Below are positions 7,920 through 16,258 of a DNA stretch of 64,000 nt, one piece after another. Source of the DNA: JAKALX01 sp964508715 (lineage in GTDB: Bacteria > Chloroflexota > Dehalococcoidia > Tepidiformales > Tepidiformaceae); the NCBI GenBank assembly GCA_964508715.1, contig CAZDUX010000014.1, positions 1 through 64,000 on the forward strand. The letters run 5' to 3'. The first letter of the stretch is position 1; every line of letters starts with the position of its first letter. Made by a program: the position numbers and the translations under genes. The notes under the pieces were generated by a model that saw only the letters and a list, made by a program, of their open reading frames with translations, had not been told where the DNA came from and searched no databases.

Positions 7920-8320
7920 CCGCCAAACCCCACGGAGACCCAAAGCTGCCACCCGTCATGGAGCTCGGCGTCGCGTCGCTCATCTGCACCCTCGCCGCCG
8001 GCGTCATCGTCTCCGCCCGCGTCCCGAAAACCGATATCCCCTGGCCGGCCATCGTCCTCCTCGTGCTTTCGGCCGCACTCCTCGTCGCCGCCGGCGTCCT
8101 CATGGCACGCCTCAGGGAGTTCGCCTGGCGATCGTTCTTCCAGATCTGGAAATGGGCGATGCTCGCCTACATCGTCATCGCCGGCATGATCGAATTCGTC
8201 TTCATCCACGACGAAACCCCCGGCTCCATCCTCACCATGCTGACGTTATTGCTGATCGCATTCGCCATCACCGTCCCCTCACTCCTCGCCTTCTCCGTGG
8301 CCCGCTTCCAGGACGTATAG
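7916..8320 (+). CDS. Four-helix integral membrane protein, partner of the preceding gene
   Basis: A 134-residue protein I do not recognise. Four hydrophobic helices occupy most of it: about 17-34, 41-61, 76-97 and 104-125. The N-terminus is short and charged. It has no cysteine pair, metal motif or charged helix that would suggest transport. The ATG overlaps the upstream stop by 4 nt, so it is translationally coupled to the 207-aa membrane protein and the two may form one complex. Confidence 0.65.
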   Translation: MTAKPHGDPKLPPVMELGVASLICTLAAGVIVSARVPKTDIPWPAIVLLVLSAALLVAAGVLMARLREFAWRSFFQIWKWAMLAYIVIAGMIEFVFIHDETPGSILTMLTLLLIAFAITVPSLLAFSVARFQDV

Positions 8321-8428
8321 CCCGGCCGGAGTTCTGCGCCACCATGTGCTGCCGCCCCGGCCGCGTCACCTTGCGCCGCCACGCACCGGGGCGCACACTC
8401 CTGCCGAAACTCCCGCCCGAGGCCCTGC

Positions 8429-9217
8429 ATGCCAACTCTCCAGCGCCCCACCGTCGATCTGCACTATGAAGACACCGGCGCCGGCCCTTCGCTCATCTTC
8501 CTCCACGGCTGGTGCGATGGCTCGGCATCATGGGCGAGCACCATCGCCGAGTTCTCGGCAGGCCACCGCTGCCTCGCCCCGGACATGCGCGGCCACGGCC
8601 AGAGCGGCATCCCGCGCGACCACGCCTTCACAGCCGAAGCGCTGACGAACGACATCGCCGCCCTCTGCGAGGCCGCCGGCGTAACAGACCCCGTGCTCAT
8701 CGGGCACAGCTATGGAGGCTACCTCGCCGCCGAAACAGCGCGGCGCTTCCCCGGCCTCGCACGAGCCATCGTCATAGAGGACCAGTCGCTGGAACTCGGC
8801 GGGTTCGCCGCCCAGATGCGGTCCCTCGAGACCGTCATCCGCTCACCGGACAGCCACATGGCCTTTCGGATACAGCTGCTCGAGTCGATGATGAGCCCCC
8901 TCATGCCCGCAGCCGGCCGGGCCATCCTCGAAACGCTCAAGCAGGCGACACCCATAGATGTCGCCCTCGGCCTCTGGGCTGCACTCTTCGAGTTCTCCGA
9001 GAGCGAGATGGCACAGCGCAGCAGCGACCTCATCGGCGCACTCGCCAACCAGCCCTCCCTCTCTGTCGAGGCACAGCCAGCCCCCGGGTATCACGCGCTC
9101 ATCGCCAGCGCCGCTCCCTCCGCGAAAACCGAGGTCCTCGAGGCCGGCCACTGGATCCACCTCGAACGGCCAGCAGAGTTCCGCAGGTTAATCCGGAATT
9201 TCCTCGCGACCCTCTGA
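8429..9217 (+). CDS. Alpha/beta-fold hydrolase
   Basis: A 262-residue cytoplasmic hydrolase of the alpha/beta fold. The oxyanion-hole segment FLHGWCDGSASW (about 24-35), the nucleophile elbow GHSYGGY with its serine near residue 93, and the catalytic histidine in EAGHWIHLERP (about 240) are all visible. The cap domain (about 120-205) is not diagnostic. Substrate unknown; esterase, epoxide hydrolase-like or haloperoxidase-like activities are all possible within the family. No ribosome-binding site or -10 box is clear at ATG 8429. Confidence 0.85.
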   Translation: MPTLQRPTVDLHYEDTGAGPSLIFLHGWCDGSASWASTIAEFSAGHRCLAPDMRGHGQSGIPRDHAFTAEALTNDIAALCEAAGVTDPVLIGHSYGGYLAAETARRFPGLARAIVIEDQSLELGGFAAQMRSLETVIRSPDSHMAFRIQLLESMMSPLMPAAGRAILETLKQATPIDVALGLWAALFEFSESEMAQRSSDLIGALANQPSLSVEAQPAPGYHALIASAAPSAKTEVLEAGHWIHLERPAEFRRLIRNFLATL

Positions 9218-9321
9218 TCAACCGGTTTGTAGCGAACTGAGAGACAATCGTCTCACGTGGCAGTTCTCCCCCGTCTTCGCGACGGCGGGCGGACGCCCTA
9301 CACTCATCCTGGAGGCTCCCG

Positions 9322-9732
9322 ATGACCACACCGACTGTCGAACAACGCACCTATGGCATGCGCCGCCAGGTGAGCGCACCCTACGCCCAGGCGGTCGACC
9401 AGGTGCGCGCCGCGCTCAAAGACCAGGGTTTTGGCGTCCTCACCGAGATCGATGTCAAGGCAACACTCAAAGCCAAGCTCGACGCCGACATGGCGCCCTA
9501 CATCATCCTCGGCGCCTGCAACCCCCCGCTCGCCCACAGGGCAATCAGCACCGAACCCGAAGTCGGCATGCTCCTGCCATGCAACGTCGTCGTGCGCGAA
9601 GAGAACGGCACCGTGTACGTCGAGGCGATGGACCCCGAGGCCGCGATGGGTATCGTCCAGAACCCCGCCGTCCACGAAGTGGCAATGGAAGCGAAGGAGC
9701 GGCTATCAAAGGCGCTCGCCGCTCTCCCCTGA
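9322..9732 (+). CDS. DUF302 domain protein
   Basis: A 136-residue protein made almost entirely of a DUF302 domain: SAPYAQAVDQVRAALKDQGFGVLTEIDVKATL, then the conserved YIILGACNPPLAHRAI and the GMLLPCNVVVRE segment. Its two cysteines (in GACNPP and LPCNVV) are the typical DUF302 pair. The family is structurally known, with suggested roles in thiol, redox or nucleotide binding, but has no firm function. GGAGG lies just upstream of the ATG, with TACACT (9299-9304) as a possible -10. A 58-residue gene follows after 36 nt and is probably co-transcribed. Confidence 0.87.
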   Translation: MTTPTVEQRTYGMRRQVSAPYAQAVDQVRAALKDQGFGVLTEIDVKATLKAKLDADMAPYIILGACNPPLAHRAISTEPEVGMLLPCNVVVREENGTVYVEAMDPEAAMGIVQNPAVHEVAMEAKERLSKALAALP

Positions 9733-9768
9733 GCCAGCCCGCGCCGTTTCCACCAGAGGAGGTGAACG

Positions 9769-9945
9769 ATGCAGATCGACGTTGAACCCCGCGAGGCCGT
9801 CCTCTTGCGATCAGTCCTCGAGCGCTATCTCGGCGACCTTCGCTCCGAGATCTACAAGACCGAGAACGAGGCGATGCGCAACGGGTTGAAAGAGGATGAG
9901 GCGACCCTCAAGTCGCTCATCAACCGCATCCAGCCCGCCGGCTAA
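9769..9945 (+). CDS. Small hypothetical protein, 58 aa
   Basis: A short gene with a strong AGAGGAGGTGA ribosome-binding site before ATG 9769. The protein begins MQIDVEPREAVLLRSVLERYLGDLR and is largely helical and charged, rich in Glu, Arg, Lys and Leu, ending NRIQPAG. It has no membrane segment. Similar short EAxLLxxVLxxYLxDLRxEI proteins are common as companions of other genes but uncharacterised. It lies 36 nt after the DUF302 gene, likely in one operon, and is followed by a long hairpin. Confidence 0.72.
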   Translation: MQIDVEPREAVLLRSVLERYLGDLRSEIYKTENEAMRNGLKEDEATLKSLINRIQPAG

Positions 9946-9975
9946 CAACCTTGCCGCTCCGTCTCCCTGTCCCGT

Positions 9976-10013
9976 ATCGCACCCCTCGCCCCTCGATCGG
10001 GCCGGGGTGCGAT
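9976..10013. terminator. Long hairpin after the DUF302 operon
   Basis: ATCGCACCCC (9976-9985) pairs perfectly with GGGGTGCGAT (10004-10013). The 18-nt loop holds an inner GCCC/GGGC pair. No U-tract follows, so it may act as a transcript-end or stability structure rather than a strict intrinsic terminator. The remaining bases to 10196 hold no gene; TAGGAT near 10150 could be the -10 of the next gene. Confidence 0.55.
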
Positions 10014-10196
10014 GCAGGGGCAGCGGCATGATACGTGGCATCCTTCACAGAACATTCCCGGCAAATGCCCGAAAATGAGACCGCGTCCAGGCCCGTCGAT
10101 GCGCGACATGGCCTGGCCCATGAGTCGCCACAGCACGCCCCCAACGGCTAGGATAGCTACGAGCATTACACGCATCGTGAATCAGAGGAGACCCGG

Positions 10197-10985
10197 ATGA
10201 CGGTCCGCGGACACGAGTTGAAGCGAACCGGGACGCCTTCGCTGGCGAAGGGTATCGGCGCACGCCTCACGTGGGTCGCCCCCTTCGGCAAGGACTTCGG
10301 CATCGTCGTCGGCGTTATCCTCGTCTATTTCGTCCTTCGCGGGCAGGCGCCCGGAAACGACACGTTCGCCGTGGGCGTCGCCTGGGATCTCGTCCGTTCC
10401 GAGCGGTGGCTCCACATCTTCTGGGAACCAACCATCCAGGCCTGGTCCATCCACTACCACTGGTCCCAGGAGGTGGCGAACTTCGTCTACGCCTACCTCC
10501 ATTTCCCTGTGCTCATCGTCGTCGGTGTCTGGCTCTGGTTCAGGGGCCGCGAGCGCTTCACCGAGATGCGCAACACCATGTTCATCTCCATGGTCATCGG
10601 GCTCTGCTTCTACTACCTCCTTCCCACCGCACCGCCCCGCCTCCTCGCCGCCCATGGCCACGACCTCGGCTTCGTCGATACCGTCTTTGGCGGCAATACG
10701 GCCGTTACCTACAGCCAGCCGTCACTCCTCCTCAACAACTATGCCGCCATCCCAAGCTTCCACTTCGGCTGGATCGTGATGGCCTCCGCTGCCATCTGGG
10801 TGAATACCGAGAGCCGCACGCTCCGCGTCATCGCCGTCGCCCTCAGCGCCGTCATGGGCTGGGCGATCGTCGCCAGCGCCAACCACTTCTTCTTCGATAT
10901 GGCCCTCGGCGTCGCCGTCGTTGTCCTCAGCTGGTGGCTCGCCACGCGCCTCGCCCGGACCCGCCCCCGCCTCGCCGAACTCTAG
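10197..10985 (+). CDS. PAP2-superfamily membrane phosphatase/transferase (Aur1/Ipt1-like)
   Basis: A 262-residue membrane protein with AGAGGAG before its ATG. About six helices run from residue 33 to 252. The three phosphatase motifs of the PAP2_3 branch are visible: PTAPPRLL (about 141-148), IPSFHFGW (about 184-191; the family has PSLHFG or PSMHVG) and SANHFFFDMALG (about 223-234), whose histidine is the nucleophile and whose Asp completes the relay. Family members hydrolyse or transfer phosphate on lipids such as phosphatidate or inositol-phosphate lipids. It stands alone, so the substrate is unknown. Confidence 0.86.
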   Translation: MTVRGHELKRTGTPSLAKGIGARLTWVAPFGKDFGIVVGVILVYFVLRGQAPGNDTFAVGVAWDLVRSERWLHIFWEPTIQAWSIHYHWSQEVANFVYAYLHFPVLIVVGVWLWFRGRERFTEMRNTMFISMVIGLCFYYLLPTAPPRLLAAHGHDLGFVDTVFGGNTAVTYSQPSLLLNNYAAIPSFHFGWIVMASAAIWVNTESRTLRVIAVALSAVMGWAIVASANHFFFDMALGVAVVVLSWWLATRLARTRPRLAEL

Positions 10986-11049
10986 AAACCCGCACTACTC
11001 CCCGGCGAACGCCCTCTCTCCCACTGTTAGGAACGCGCCCGTCCCCGGC

Positions 11050-11673
11050 TCACCAGGGACGCTTCCAGCGCGTCCAGTCGAACGGCGCAATGCCATCCTC
11101 GGTGAGCTGCCAGATGGTCGCGTCGGCCTGGCCGCCGCTGATCTCCAGGAACCCGATCGTCCCCAGTTGCGTGTCGAGATTATGCGGATAGGTCGGCGAT
11201 CCGGGATTCACGCAGAGCGCGCCATTCATCCGCTCCACCGTCTCCACATGCGTATCGCCGAAGACGATGACGTCAAGCTCCGTCGTCCCAAAGTACCGGT
11301 TGAGTGCCCGGTCGAGCGTGATGTGCGGAGGGTATTCCGGGATCGGGAGGTCGTGCGTCAGGCCCACGCGCAGCCCCGCGAGCGTGAGCAGCCAGGCCTC
11401 TCGGAGGCGGTTGTCGAACGGCTGGATTGGCCGCCCGCCCGACCCATCGTCGCCATTCCCGCGCGCCGCAAACGTCGGCGCAATGTCCGAAAGCTGGTCG
11501 ATCACCACCAGGTCGTGGATGTCACCCGCGTGGAGGATGCAGTCGACACCTGCAAACGCATCGAACACCTGCGGCCAGAGTTCATAGCGCGCCTCCGGGA
11601 TGTGCGTATCGGAGATCAGCCCGATATGCAGGGACTCGGCGGTCGCAAAGCGGGAGGTGTCACGTTCAGTCAT
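11050..11673 (-). CDS. Calcineurin-like metallophosphoesterase (YfcE/MJ0936 type)
   Basis: A 207-residue two-metal phosphodiesterase. The metal-binding set is complete: GLISDTHIPE (DxH, about 18-27), HAGDIHD (GDxxD), RGNGDD (GNxD/H variant), THDLPIP and GDTHVE near residues 140-145. The compact size and order match the YfcE/MJ0936 group, which cleaves phosphodiesters. The biological substrate is unknown. The gene is convergent with the PAP2 gene and divergent from the lipoprotein gene at 11785. Confidence 0.88.
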   Translation of the reverse strand: MTERDTSRFATAESLHIGLISDTHIPEARYELWPQVFDAFAGVDCILHAGDIHDLVVIDQLSDIAPTFAARGNGDDGSGGRPIQPFDNRLREAWLLTLAGLRVGLTHDLPIPEYPPHITLDRALNRYFGTTELDVIVFGDTHVETVERMNGALCVNPGSPTYPHNLDTQLGTIGFLEISGGQADATIWQLTEDGIAPFDWTRWKRPW

Positions 11674-11784
11674 ACGGTAACGGGCTGCCTCATCAACTCG
11701 GGGCTCTATCTATCGAGCATAGCGGCCCCCGCCGTGTTGCGCTCGCCCCTCAAGCACTCACCCTCTCCCGCCGAAGACTCGCAT

Positions 11785-12462
11785 ATGAACGATAAGCTTC
11801 GCCTCCCGGCTCTTCCCGTCCGCCTCTTCGCGGCAGCCGCCGCAACAGCCATCGCCCTCGCGGCCTGCGGCGGCGACAGTACACCCGCCGGGGGCGCGGC
11901 AACCGGCGATCGCACCCCTACCCCGGGCGCAACATCCGGCGACCGCACCGGCGCCGGGAACGCCGCGGCGGGCAACACCTCCACCGGCGGAGGCTCGACC
12001 ACCACCAACCCCACCCCACAGGCCGCCTCATCGCCTGCACCAGGCAGCTCGACGGTCGTGGCCAGGGGCGAGCTCGACGCCTGTACGCTCATCACCAGCG
12101 CCGAAGCCGCTGCAGCGATCGCCAGCGCGGTGAAGCTCGACCACCACGAGAAGAACGGGACGCGCTCCGAATGCACCTACGTTTCGAGCGGAAACGACGG
12201 CACCGAGGTCGTCTACCTCTACATCGGCAGCGGCAGGGTCGAGCGCGACGCATTCGACCTGGCCAGGCGAACCTACTCGAATGCGAGGCCGCTCAGTGGG
12301 CTCGGCGAAGATGCGTTCGCTGTCGAACTCGATGCACCCGTGGCCCAGGTCCACGTCTACAAGAACGGCCACTACTTCACCGTCGCCATCACCAACATGC
12401 ACGATCCGCAGCGCCTGGAGAAGGCACGCGCCCTCGGGCAAACCGTCGCCAGCCGCCTGTAG
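11785..12462 (+). CDS. Secreted lipoprotein, DUF3558-like
   Basis: A 225-residue predicted lipoprotein. The N-terminus has a short basic region, a hydrophobic stretch and the lipobox ALAAC at about residues 24-28, so it should be lipid-anchored outside the membrane. A Gly/Thr/Pro/Ala-rich linker (about 29-90) leads to a globular domain that opens DACTLITSAEAAAAI. A cysteine followed by LITxxEA, with a second cysteine in SECTYVS, is the pattern of DUF3558-like actinobacterial lipoproteins. Function unknown. The start at 11785 is the only one that gives the signal peptide. Confidence 0.78.
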   Translation: MNDKLRLPALPVRLFAAAAATAIALAACGGDSTPAGGAATGDRTPTPGATSGDRTGAGNAAAGNTSTGGGSTTTNPTPQAASSPAPGSSTVVARGELDACTLITSAEAAAAIASAVKLDHHEKNGTRSECTYVSSGNDGTEVVYLYIGSGRVERDAFDLARRTYSNARPLSGLGEDAFAVELDAPVAQVHVYKNGHYFTVAITNMHDPQRLEKARALGQTVASRL

Positions 12463-12532
12463 CCCCCGATACGGAGACACCTGTGGCATGCGTGTGGCGG
12501 CAAAGGCCACCCTCGGTTTAGGCTACGCGCCA

Positions 12533-12817
12533 ATGGAGCAATGGACGTTTCTGACCAATCACGCGCACGTGCTTCTTTGCATCGCCAACGACCCCGGTAT
12601 CCGCCTGCGCGAGGTGGCTGAACGGGTCGGCATCACCGAGCGCGCCGCCCAGCGCCTCGTCGCCGACCTCGTCGACGAGGGCTACCTCACCCGTACCAGG
12701 GTGGGCCGCCGCAACCAGTACGAAGTGCACCCCGATCTCCCGTTCCGCCACCCCAACGAAGGTGCGAACGACATCGGCTCACTTCTCCAGCTCCTCACCG
12801 TGCGAGACCCGAAATAG
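12533..12817 (+). CDS. Winged-helix DNA-binding protein (MarR-like)
   Basis: A 94-residue probable transcription factor consisting of one winged helix-turn-helix. It has VLLCIANDPGIRLREVAERVGIT, recognition helix ERAAQRLVADLVDEGYLTRTR, and a wing VGRRNQYEVHPDLPFRHP. It has no ligand domain, so it may respond through partners or act constitutively. TAGGCT (12519-12524) lies 8 nt before ATG 12533, which suggests a leaderless mRNA and argues against the upstream in-frame ATG at 12488. Confidence 0.78.
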   Translation: MEQWTFLTNHAHVLLCIANDPGIRLREVAERVGITERAAQRLVADLVDEGYLTRTRVGRRNQYEVHPDLPFRHPNEGANDIGSLLQLLTVRDPK

Positions 12818-12821
12818 CCCG

Positions 12822-13547
12822 CTAACGCCGCTGCCGTTCAAACGCCATGCCTTCGCGCCGCAGGCTCACGAAGCTGTTCTGGCCGATGACCACATGGTCC
12901 TGGAGCTCGATGTCGAGCAACTCGCCGGCCCGCACCAGCTCCCGCGTCACGCTCACATCCTGGGGGCTCGGCCGCGGGTCGCCCGAGGGATGGTTGTGAG
13001 CCAGGATCACCGATGACGCCTCCAGCAGGATCGCCTCGCGGAAGACCTCCGCCGCCCGGACCGCCACACCCGCCACGCCACCACCATTCACCGGCTGTAC
13101 CGAACCGAGCAACCGGCCACGCGTATCCAGCGCCAGCGCGAACAGGACCTCCTTGCGCTTCCCGATGAGCCGCGGCCCGAGGAGCTGGTAGACCAGCTCC
13201 GGCGAAGTCAGCAACGGCCGCGAATCAGGGTCGATGCGCTGCACACGCCGGCCGAGCTCGATCGCCGCGGAGAGCTGCGCGGCCTTCGCCGGCCCCACCC
13301 CTCGAATCTGCATCAAGCTCCGGGTGTCGGCCCGGGCAAGCCCCGCCATGCCGCCGACACTCTCGCTGATTCGCCGCGAGAGGTCGATAACGTTCTCCCC
13401 TTGCAACCCCGACCCGACGACGATGGCAATGAGCTCCGCCTCGGAGAGCACCTCCGCACCGTGCTCGATCAGCCGCTCACGTGGCCGCTCGTCATCGGCG
13501 AACTCACGCATCGTGCGGTAAACGCGGCTGCGCCCCTCGTCGTCCAT
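12822..13547 (-). CDS. radC: RadC/YeeS family protein (JAB metalloprotease-like)
   Basis: A 241-residue RadC-family protein. A helix-hairpin-helix region (about 60-105, with IRGVGPAKAAQLSAAIELG) precedes the MPN/JAB domain, with zinc motif HNHPSGDP and a downstream Asp in SPQDVSVT. The family's role in DNA repair is disputed, and the JAB fold suggests a metal-dependent hydrolase. TAGAAT (ATTCTA at 13556-13561 on the plus strand) lies 8 nt before the ATG, indicating a leaderless mRNA. It converges with the winged-helix gene, 4 nt away. Confidence 0.92.
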   Translation of the reverse strand: MDDEGRSRVYRTMREFADDERPRERLIEHGAEVLSEAELIAIVVGSGLQGENVIDLSRRISESVGGMAGLARADTRSLMQIRGVGPAKAAQLSAAIELGRRVQRIDPDSRPLLTSPELVYQLLGPRLIGKRKEVLFALALDTRGRLLGSVQPVNGGGVAGVAVRAAEVFREAILLEASSVILAHNHPSGDPRPSPQDVSVTRELVRAGELLDIELQDHVVIGQNSFVSLRREGMAFERQRR

Positions 13548-13566
13548 CGCCGGGCATTCTATCCGG

Positions 13567-14925
13567 TCAGGAACAGGAAGAAGAGCCGGAATCGAGGAGT
13601 ACGATGTTCGCCGGCGTCCTCCCGTTCATCAGCAGGTACACCCCGGAGTAGCGCGGAATCATCGTCGCCCGCCCCTCCGGTGTGCGGTTCACATAGGCGG
13701 GCACCGAGGCCCCGAACCATGCGAGCCACCGCTGTTCACCCGCCGACCAGGTGTAGAGCGCATCCCACGCATCGGCCGGAACGCAGCGAAGGAACTGCGC
13801 GACACTCACGTCCGTCACAGTCGGGCCACCGACCATGTTCCCACCTCGAACGACTGCGGCGACGTGGTGGGCGCCCCTCGGGCTCGCAACCGGGGTTGCC
13901 GCAACAGCAGTGGGCGTCGGCATCGGCGTCGGTACCGGTGTCGGTGTGGCCGGCCGGGCCGTGGGCGTTGGCGGTGGAGCTTCCGAAATCATGCGGTAAT
14001 CAAAGCTGCAGCCCCGCGGTTCACAGAACGCGTGGAGCGCCGAGACCACCCCGGCGGTGAATCGCACCGACCGGTTGAAGTAGGCGTTGCCGCCAGAAAC
14101 AACGCTGAAAATGTAACCCACACCGTCAGCCTCCGAGAGCGTGAAAATCGGTGAGCCGCTCTGCCCCGGCGCGATGTCGAGGTCGGTATAGAGATAGGTC
14201 GCATCGACGGATCCCAGGTACGTCGATGTAGCCCACATCGTCGCGAACGGCTTGTCGCCCGGGAACCCCGCGGTCGCAAGGGCAACGTCGGCACGGCGGA
14301 GGTAGCTGTCAGGTACATTCGCGACCGCCAGGTACGGCCCCAGCCGGTCACCCCATGGGTGCGTCTCGAGCTGGACTATCGCGTAATCGTACGGTGAAGG
14401 CGGAACGGGCCCGTCCGGGTCGAACTGGCCAACCCCGCTCACCCACCCCTTCGGGACGCCCATGTCGATCCCAAAGCCGACCCCAAACGGAGCAGGGCCC
14501 GGGTGATCACCCGGCGCCACGAGTATCCCGCCCTCCCACAATCCACCGTTGTAGAGGCAGTGAGCGGCCGTCAGCACCACGTCAAAGCTCAGCATGACAC
14601 CCGAACACTCGCCTTCGACCTCGCCAGCGTCGTCGACGAGGATGAGGTGCGCCATCGTCCGCCAGCCGGGCCGCGTCGTATCAGTAACGTAGAAGCGGTC
14701 ATCGGGCGGGAATACGGTGGCAGCGATCGCGCCAGCCGCCTTCGCCCGTGCGTACGTTGCCTCGGGGTCATCGATGGCGCGAAGCTTGCCCGTCACCATC
14801 GTCGTGCCGGGGTCGCCCGCCGCCCGGGCGTCAGGGCGAACAACCAGTGTGGCAGTGACCGCCAGCAGGCCAAGCAGCAGCATCACCAGCCACCCCCGGC
14901 CAACAGGGAGATGAGAATATCGCAT
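13567..14925 (-). CDS. Secreted trypsin-like serine protease (S1 family)
   Basis: A 452-residue exported protein. The ATG at 14925 is chosen because GAGGAAA lies 5 nt upstream and the signal peptide (WLVMLLLGLLAVTATLVV...DARA) begins shortly after. The catalytic triad is visible: His in TAAHC, Asp in YDYAIVQL and Ser in APGQSGSPIF. A Pro/Thr-rich linker (about 315-345) separates the protease from a roughly 90-residue C-terminal module with VPADAWDALYTWSAGEQRWLAWF, likely a binding domain. It probably degrades external protein or processes cell-surface proteins. Confidence 0.88.
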   Translation of the reverse strand: MRYSHLPVGRGWLVMLLLGLLAVTATLVVRPDARAAGDPGTTMVTGKLRAIDDPEATYARAKAAGAIAATVFPPDDRFYVTDTTRPGWRTMAHLILVDDAGEVEGECSGVMLSFDVVLTAAHCLYNGGLWEGGILVAPGDHPGPAPFGVGFGIDMGVPKGWVSGVGQFDPDGPVPPSPYDYAIVQLETHPWGDRLGPYLAVANVPDSYLRRADVALATAGFPGDKPFATMWATSTYLGSVDATYLYTDLDIAPGQSGSPIFTLSEADGVGYIFSVVSGGNAYFNRSVRFTAGVVSALHAFCEPRGCSFDYRMISEAPPPTPTARPATPTPVPTPMPTPTAVAATPVASPRGAHHVAAVVRGGNMVGGPTVTDVSVAQFLRCVPADAWDALYTWSAGEQRWLAWFGASVPAYVNRTPEGRATMIPRYSGVYLLMNGRTPANIVLLDSGSSSCS

Positions 14926-15081
14926 CCCGCTTTCCTCTTCAGTGAACTCGGGCAACAGCTTCGGCCGGTAACGAGACAACCCCTGTCGCCGCTCTCGTCA
15001 GAATCCCGTTAGAACGCGCCCTCAGCGCCGCAGGCGCACGAACACCCCCTGGCCGCGACCCGCCAGGCGTGGGCGCCGTCC

Positions 15082-15552
15082 CTACACGCCCTCGCCCGTT
15101 CTCCCTGCCTTCTCGACCGCTACGAGCACCGCCGAATGCGGGAAGTAGCGCACGCGCACCTCATCCCCTTCCTTCACCCCATCGAGCAACACGACATCGC
15201 CACGGAGAATGTGACTGCCGACGCGGATGTAGTGGCTCCGCATCACGAGCGAATCACTCCGCGACCAGCGGCGTGACACGGTCCCCGTCTCCTCCCTCGG
15301 CTTCGTCCGCAAGTCGAGCAGTGCCTGGAACGCCTGGAAGCCGAAGAGCGCCCCCAGCACACCGAGCACGACCACCAGGAACCAGGTGCCCCCATAGCCG
15401 AGGCCGAACACCCTGTCGGTCATGTAAAAAAGGCAGCCGCCGGCCGTGAGGAGGAACAGCGGAGTCCAGATGACTGCCGACCGGATGAGGCCGTTGCGTA
15501 CGCGGTGCTCGATGAGCCTCGCCATGATCTCCGGATCGTGTTCCCAGCTCAT
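15082..15552 (-). CDS. Two-helix membrane protein of unknown function
   Basis: A 156-residue protein not matched to a family. An acidic and basic N-terminus (MSWEHDPEIMARLIEHRVRNG) leads to two transmembrane helices, about 24-42 and 53-74, and then a soluble beta-rich domain (about 95-150: GSHILRGDVVLLDGVKEGDEVRVRYFP). That last part resembles small OB- or NfeD-like domains, but this is only a visual impression. It overlaps the preceding LysM gene by 4 nt (ATGA), so the two are translationally coupled. Confidence 0.65.
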   Translation of the reverse strand: MSWEHDPEIMARLIEHRVRNGLIRSAVIWTPLFLLTAGGCLFYMTDRVFGLGYGGTWFLVVVLGVLGALFGFQAFQALLDLRTKPREETGTVSRRWSRSDSLVMRSHYIRVGSHILRGDVVLLDGVKEGDEVRVRYFPHSAVLVAVEKAGRTGEGV

Positions 15553-16109
15553 GGCAGCTTCAGCACCGTCCCCGGCAGGAGTGTCTCGGGTTTCACATCG
15601 GGGTTGAGGCCGAGGATCGTCTCAGTGTCAGTGCCATGCGCAACCGCGATCGAGGAGATCGTGTCGCCCGCCTGGACGGTGTATGTCTTCGCGGCGGCGC
15701 TCGGGCTCGCAGCAGCGGTTCCGGTACCACCCGTCCCCGTCGCACTGGTGGCAGGAGTTGCAGGCTTCGCGGTGCCACCTGCAGCCGTGGCGGTGCGCGA
15801 GGGTCCGCTACCCGGCGGTGTTGGCGTCGCCGTCGGGCTCGTCTGCTGCGTCGGCGTGCTGATCGTCCGCACCTGCGAACTCGTGCTCTTGCTTTCTGGC
15901 GGGCGGATCACCAGGAAGATCGCCGCAAGCGATGCAACGAGCAGTGCGACGATCGATCCGCGGAAGACCATCACGCTCGGCGTCGCTGCCTCGGGCGACA
16001 TGCACCGCAGGCAGACATCCTCGCCGTGGTCCTGGCAGTACAACCGCCCGCACGTGGGGCACTCCTCCACCGCGGGACGGTCACAGTAATGGCAGGTCGG
16101 GTCAGCCAT
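15549..16109 (-). CDS. Zinc-finger / transmembrane / LysM protein
   Basis: A 186-residue protein with three parts. Residues 1-40 carry a B-box-like zinc-finger array (CHYCDRPAVEECPTCGRLYCQDHGEDVCLRCM) with three CxxC pairs and a CxxxH. Residues 48-67 form one membrane helix (GSIVALLVASLAAIFLVI). A Thr/Pro/Ala-rich linker (about 75-140) then leads to a LysM peptidoglycan-binding domain (YTVQAGDTISSIAVAHGTD... to the C-terminus). The topology should put the zinc finger inside and LysM in the wall. TAACCT (plus strand 16116-16121) lies 6 nt before the start, indicating a leaderless mRNA. Confidence 0.83.
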   Translation of the reverse strand: MADPTCHYCDRPAVEECPTCGRLYCQDHGEDVCLRCMSPEAATPSVMVFRGSIVALLVASLAAIFLVIRPPESKSTSSQVRTISTPTQQTSPTATPTPPGSGPSRTATAAGGTAKPATPATSATGTGGTGTAAASPSAAAKTYTVQAGDTISSIAVAHGTDTETILGLNPDVKPETLLPGTVLKLP

Positions 16110-16181
16110 GACGGTAGGTTACCGGTTCACAGGGAAACGGACACAGAAGAAATCCCCAACCGCCCGTTTCTCCCTCGCACC

Positions 16182-16258
16182 CAATCGCCAATCACCACTC
16201 GTGAATCGGCAATCGCCAATCGCCAATCGCCAATCGACAATCGGCAATCGCCAATCAT
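16182..16258. repeat. Tandem heptanucleotide repeat, about 11 units
   Basis: Eleven 7-nt units close to CAATCGC run without interruption; five are exact, and the others differ by one to three bases. The array lies between the stop codon of the small membrane protein (complement of 16258-16260) and the start of the zinc-finger/LysM gene at 16109. A 7-nt period is not a multiple of three, so unit gain or loss would change spacing, not coding. Confidence 0.85.

Noticed and set aside
16182..16258. CRISPR array
   Set aside because: Units are 7 nt without spacers, so it is a simple tandem repeat.
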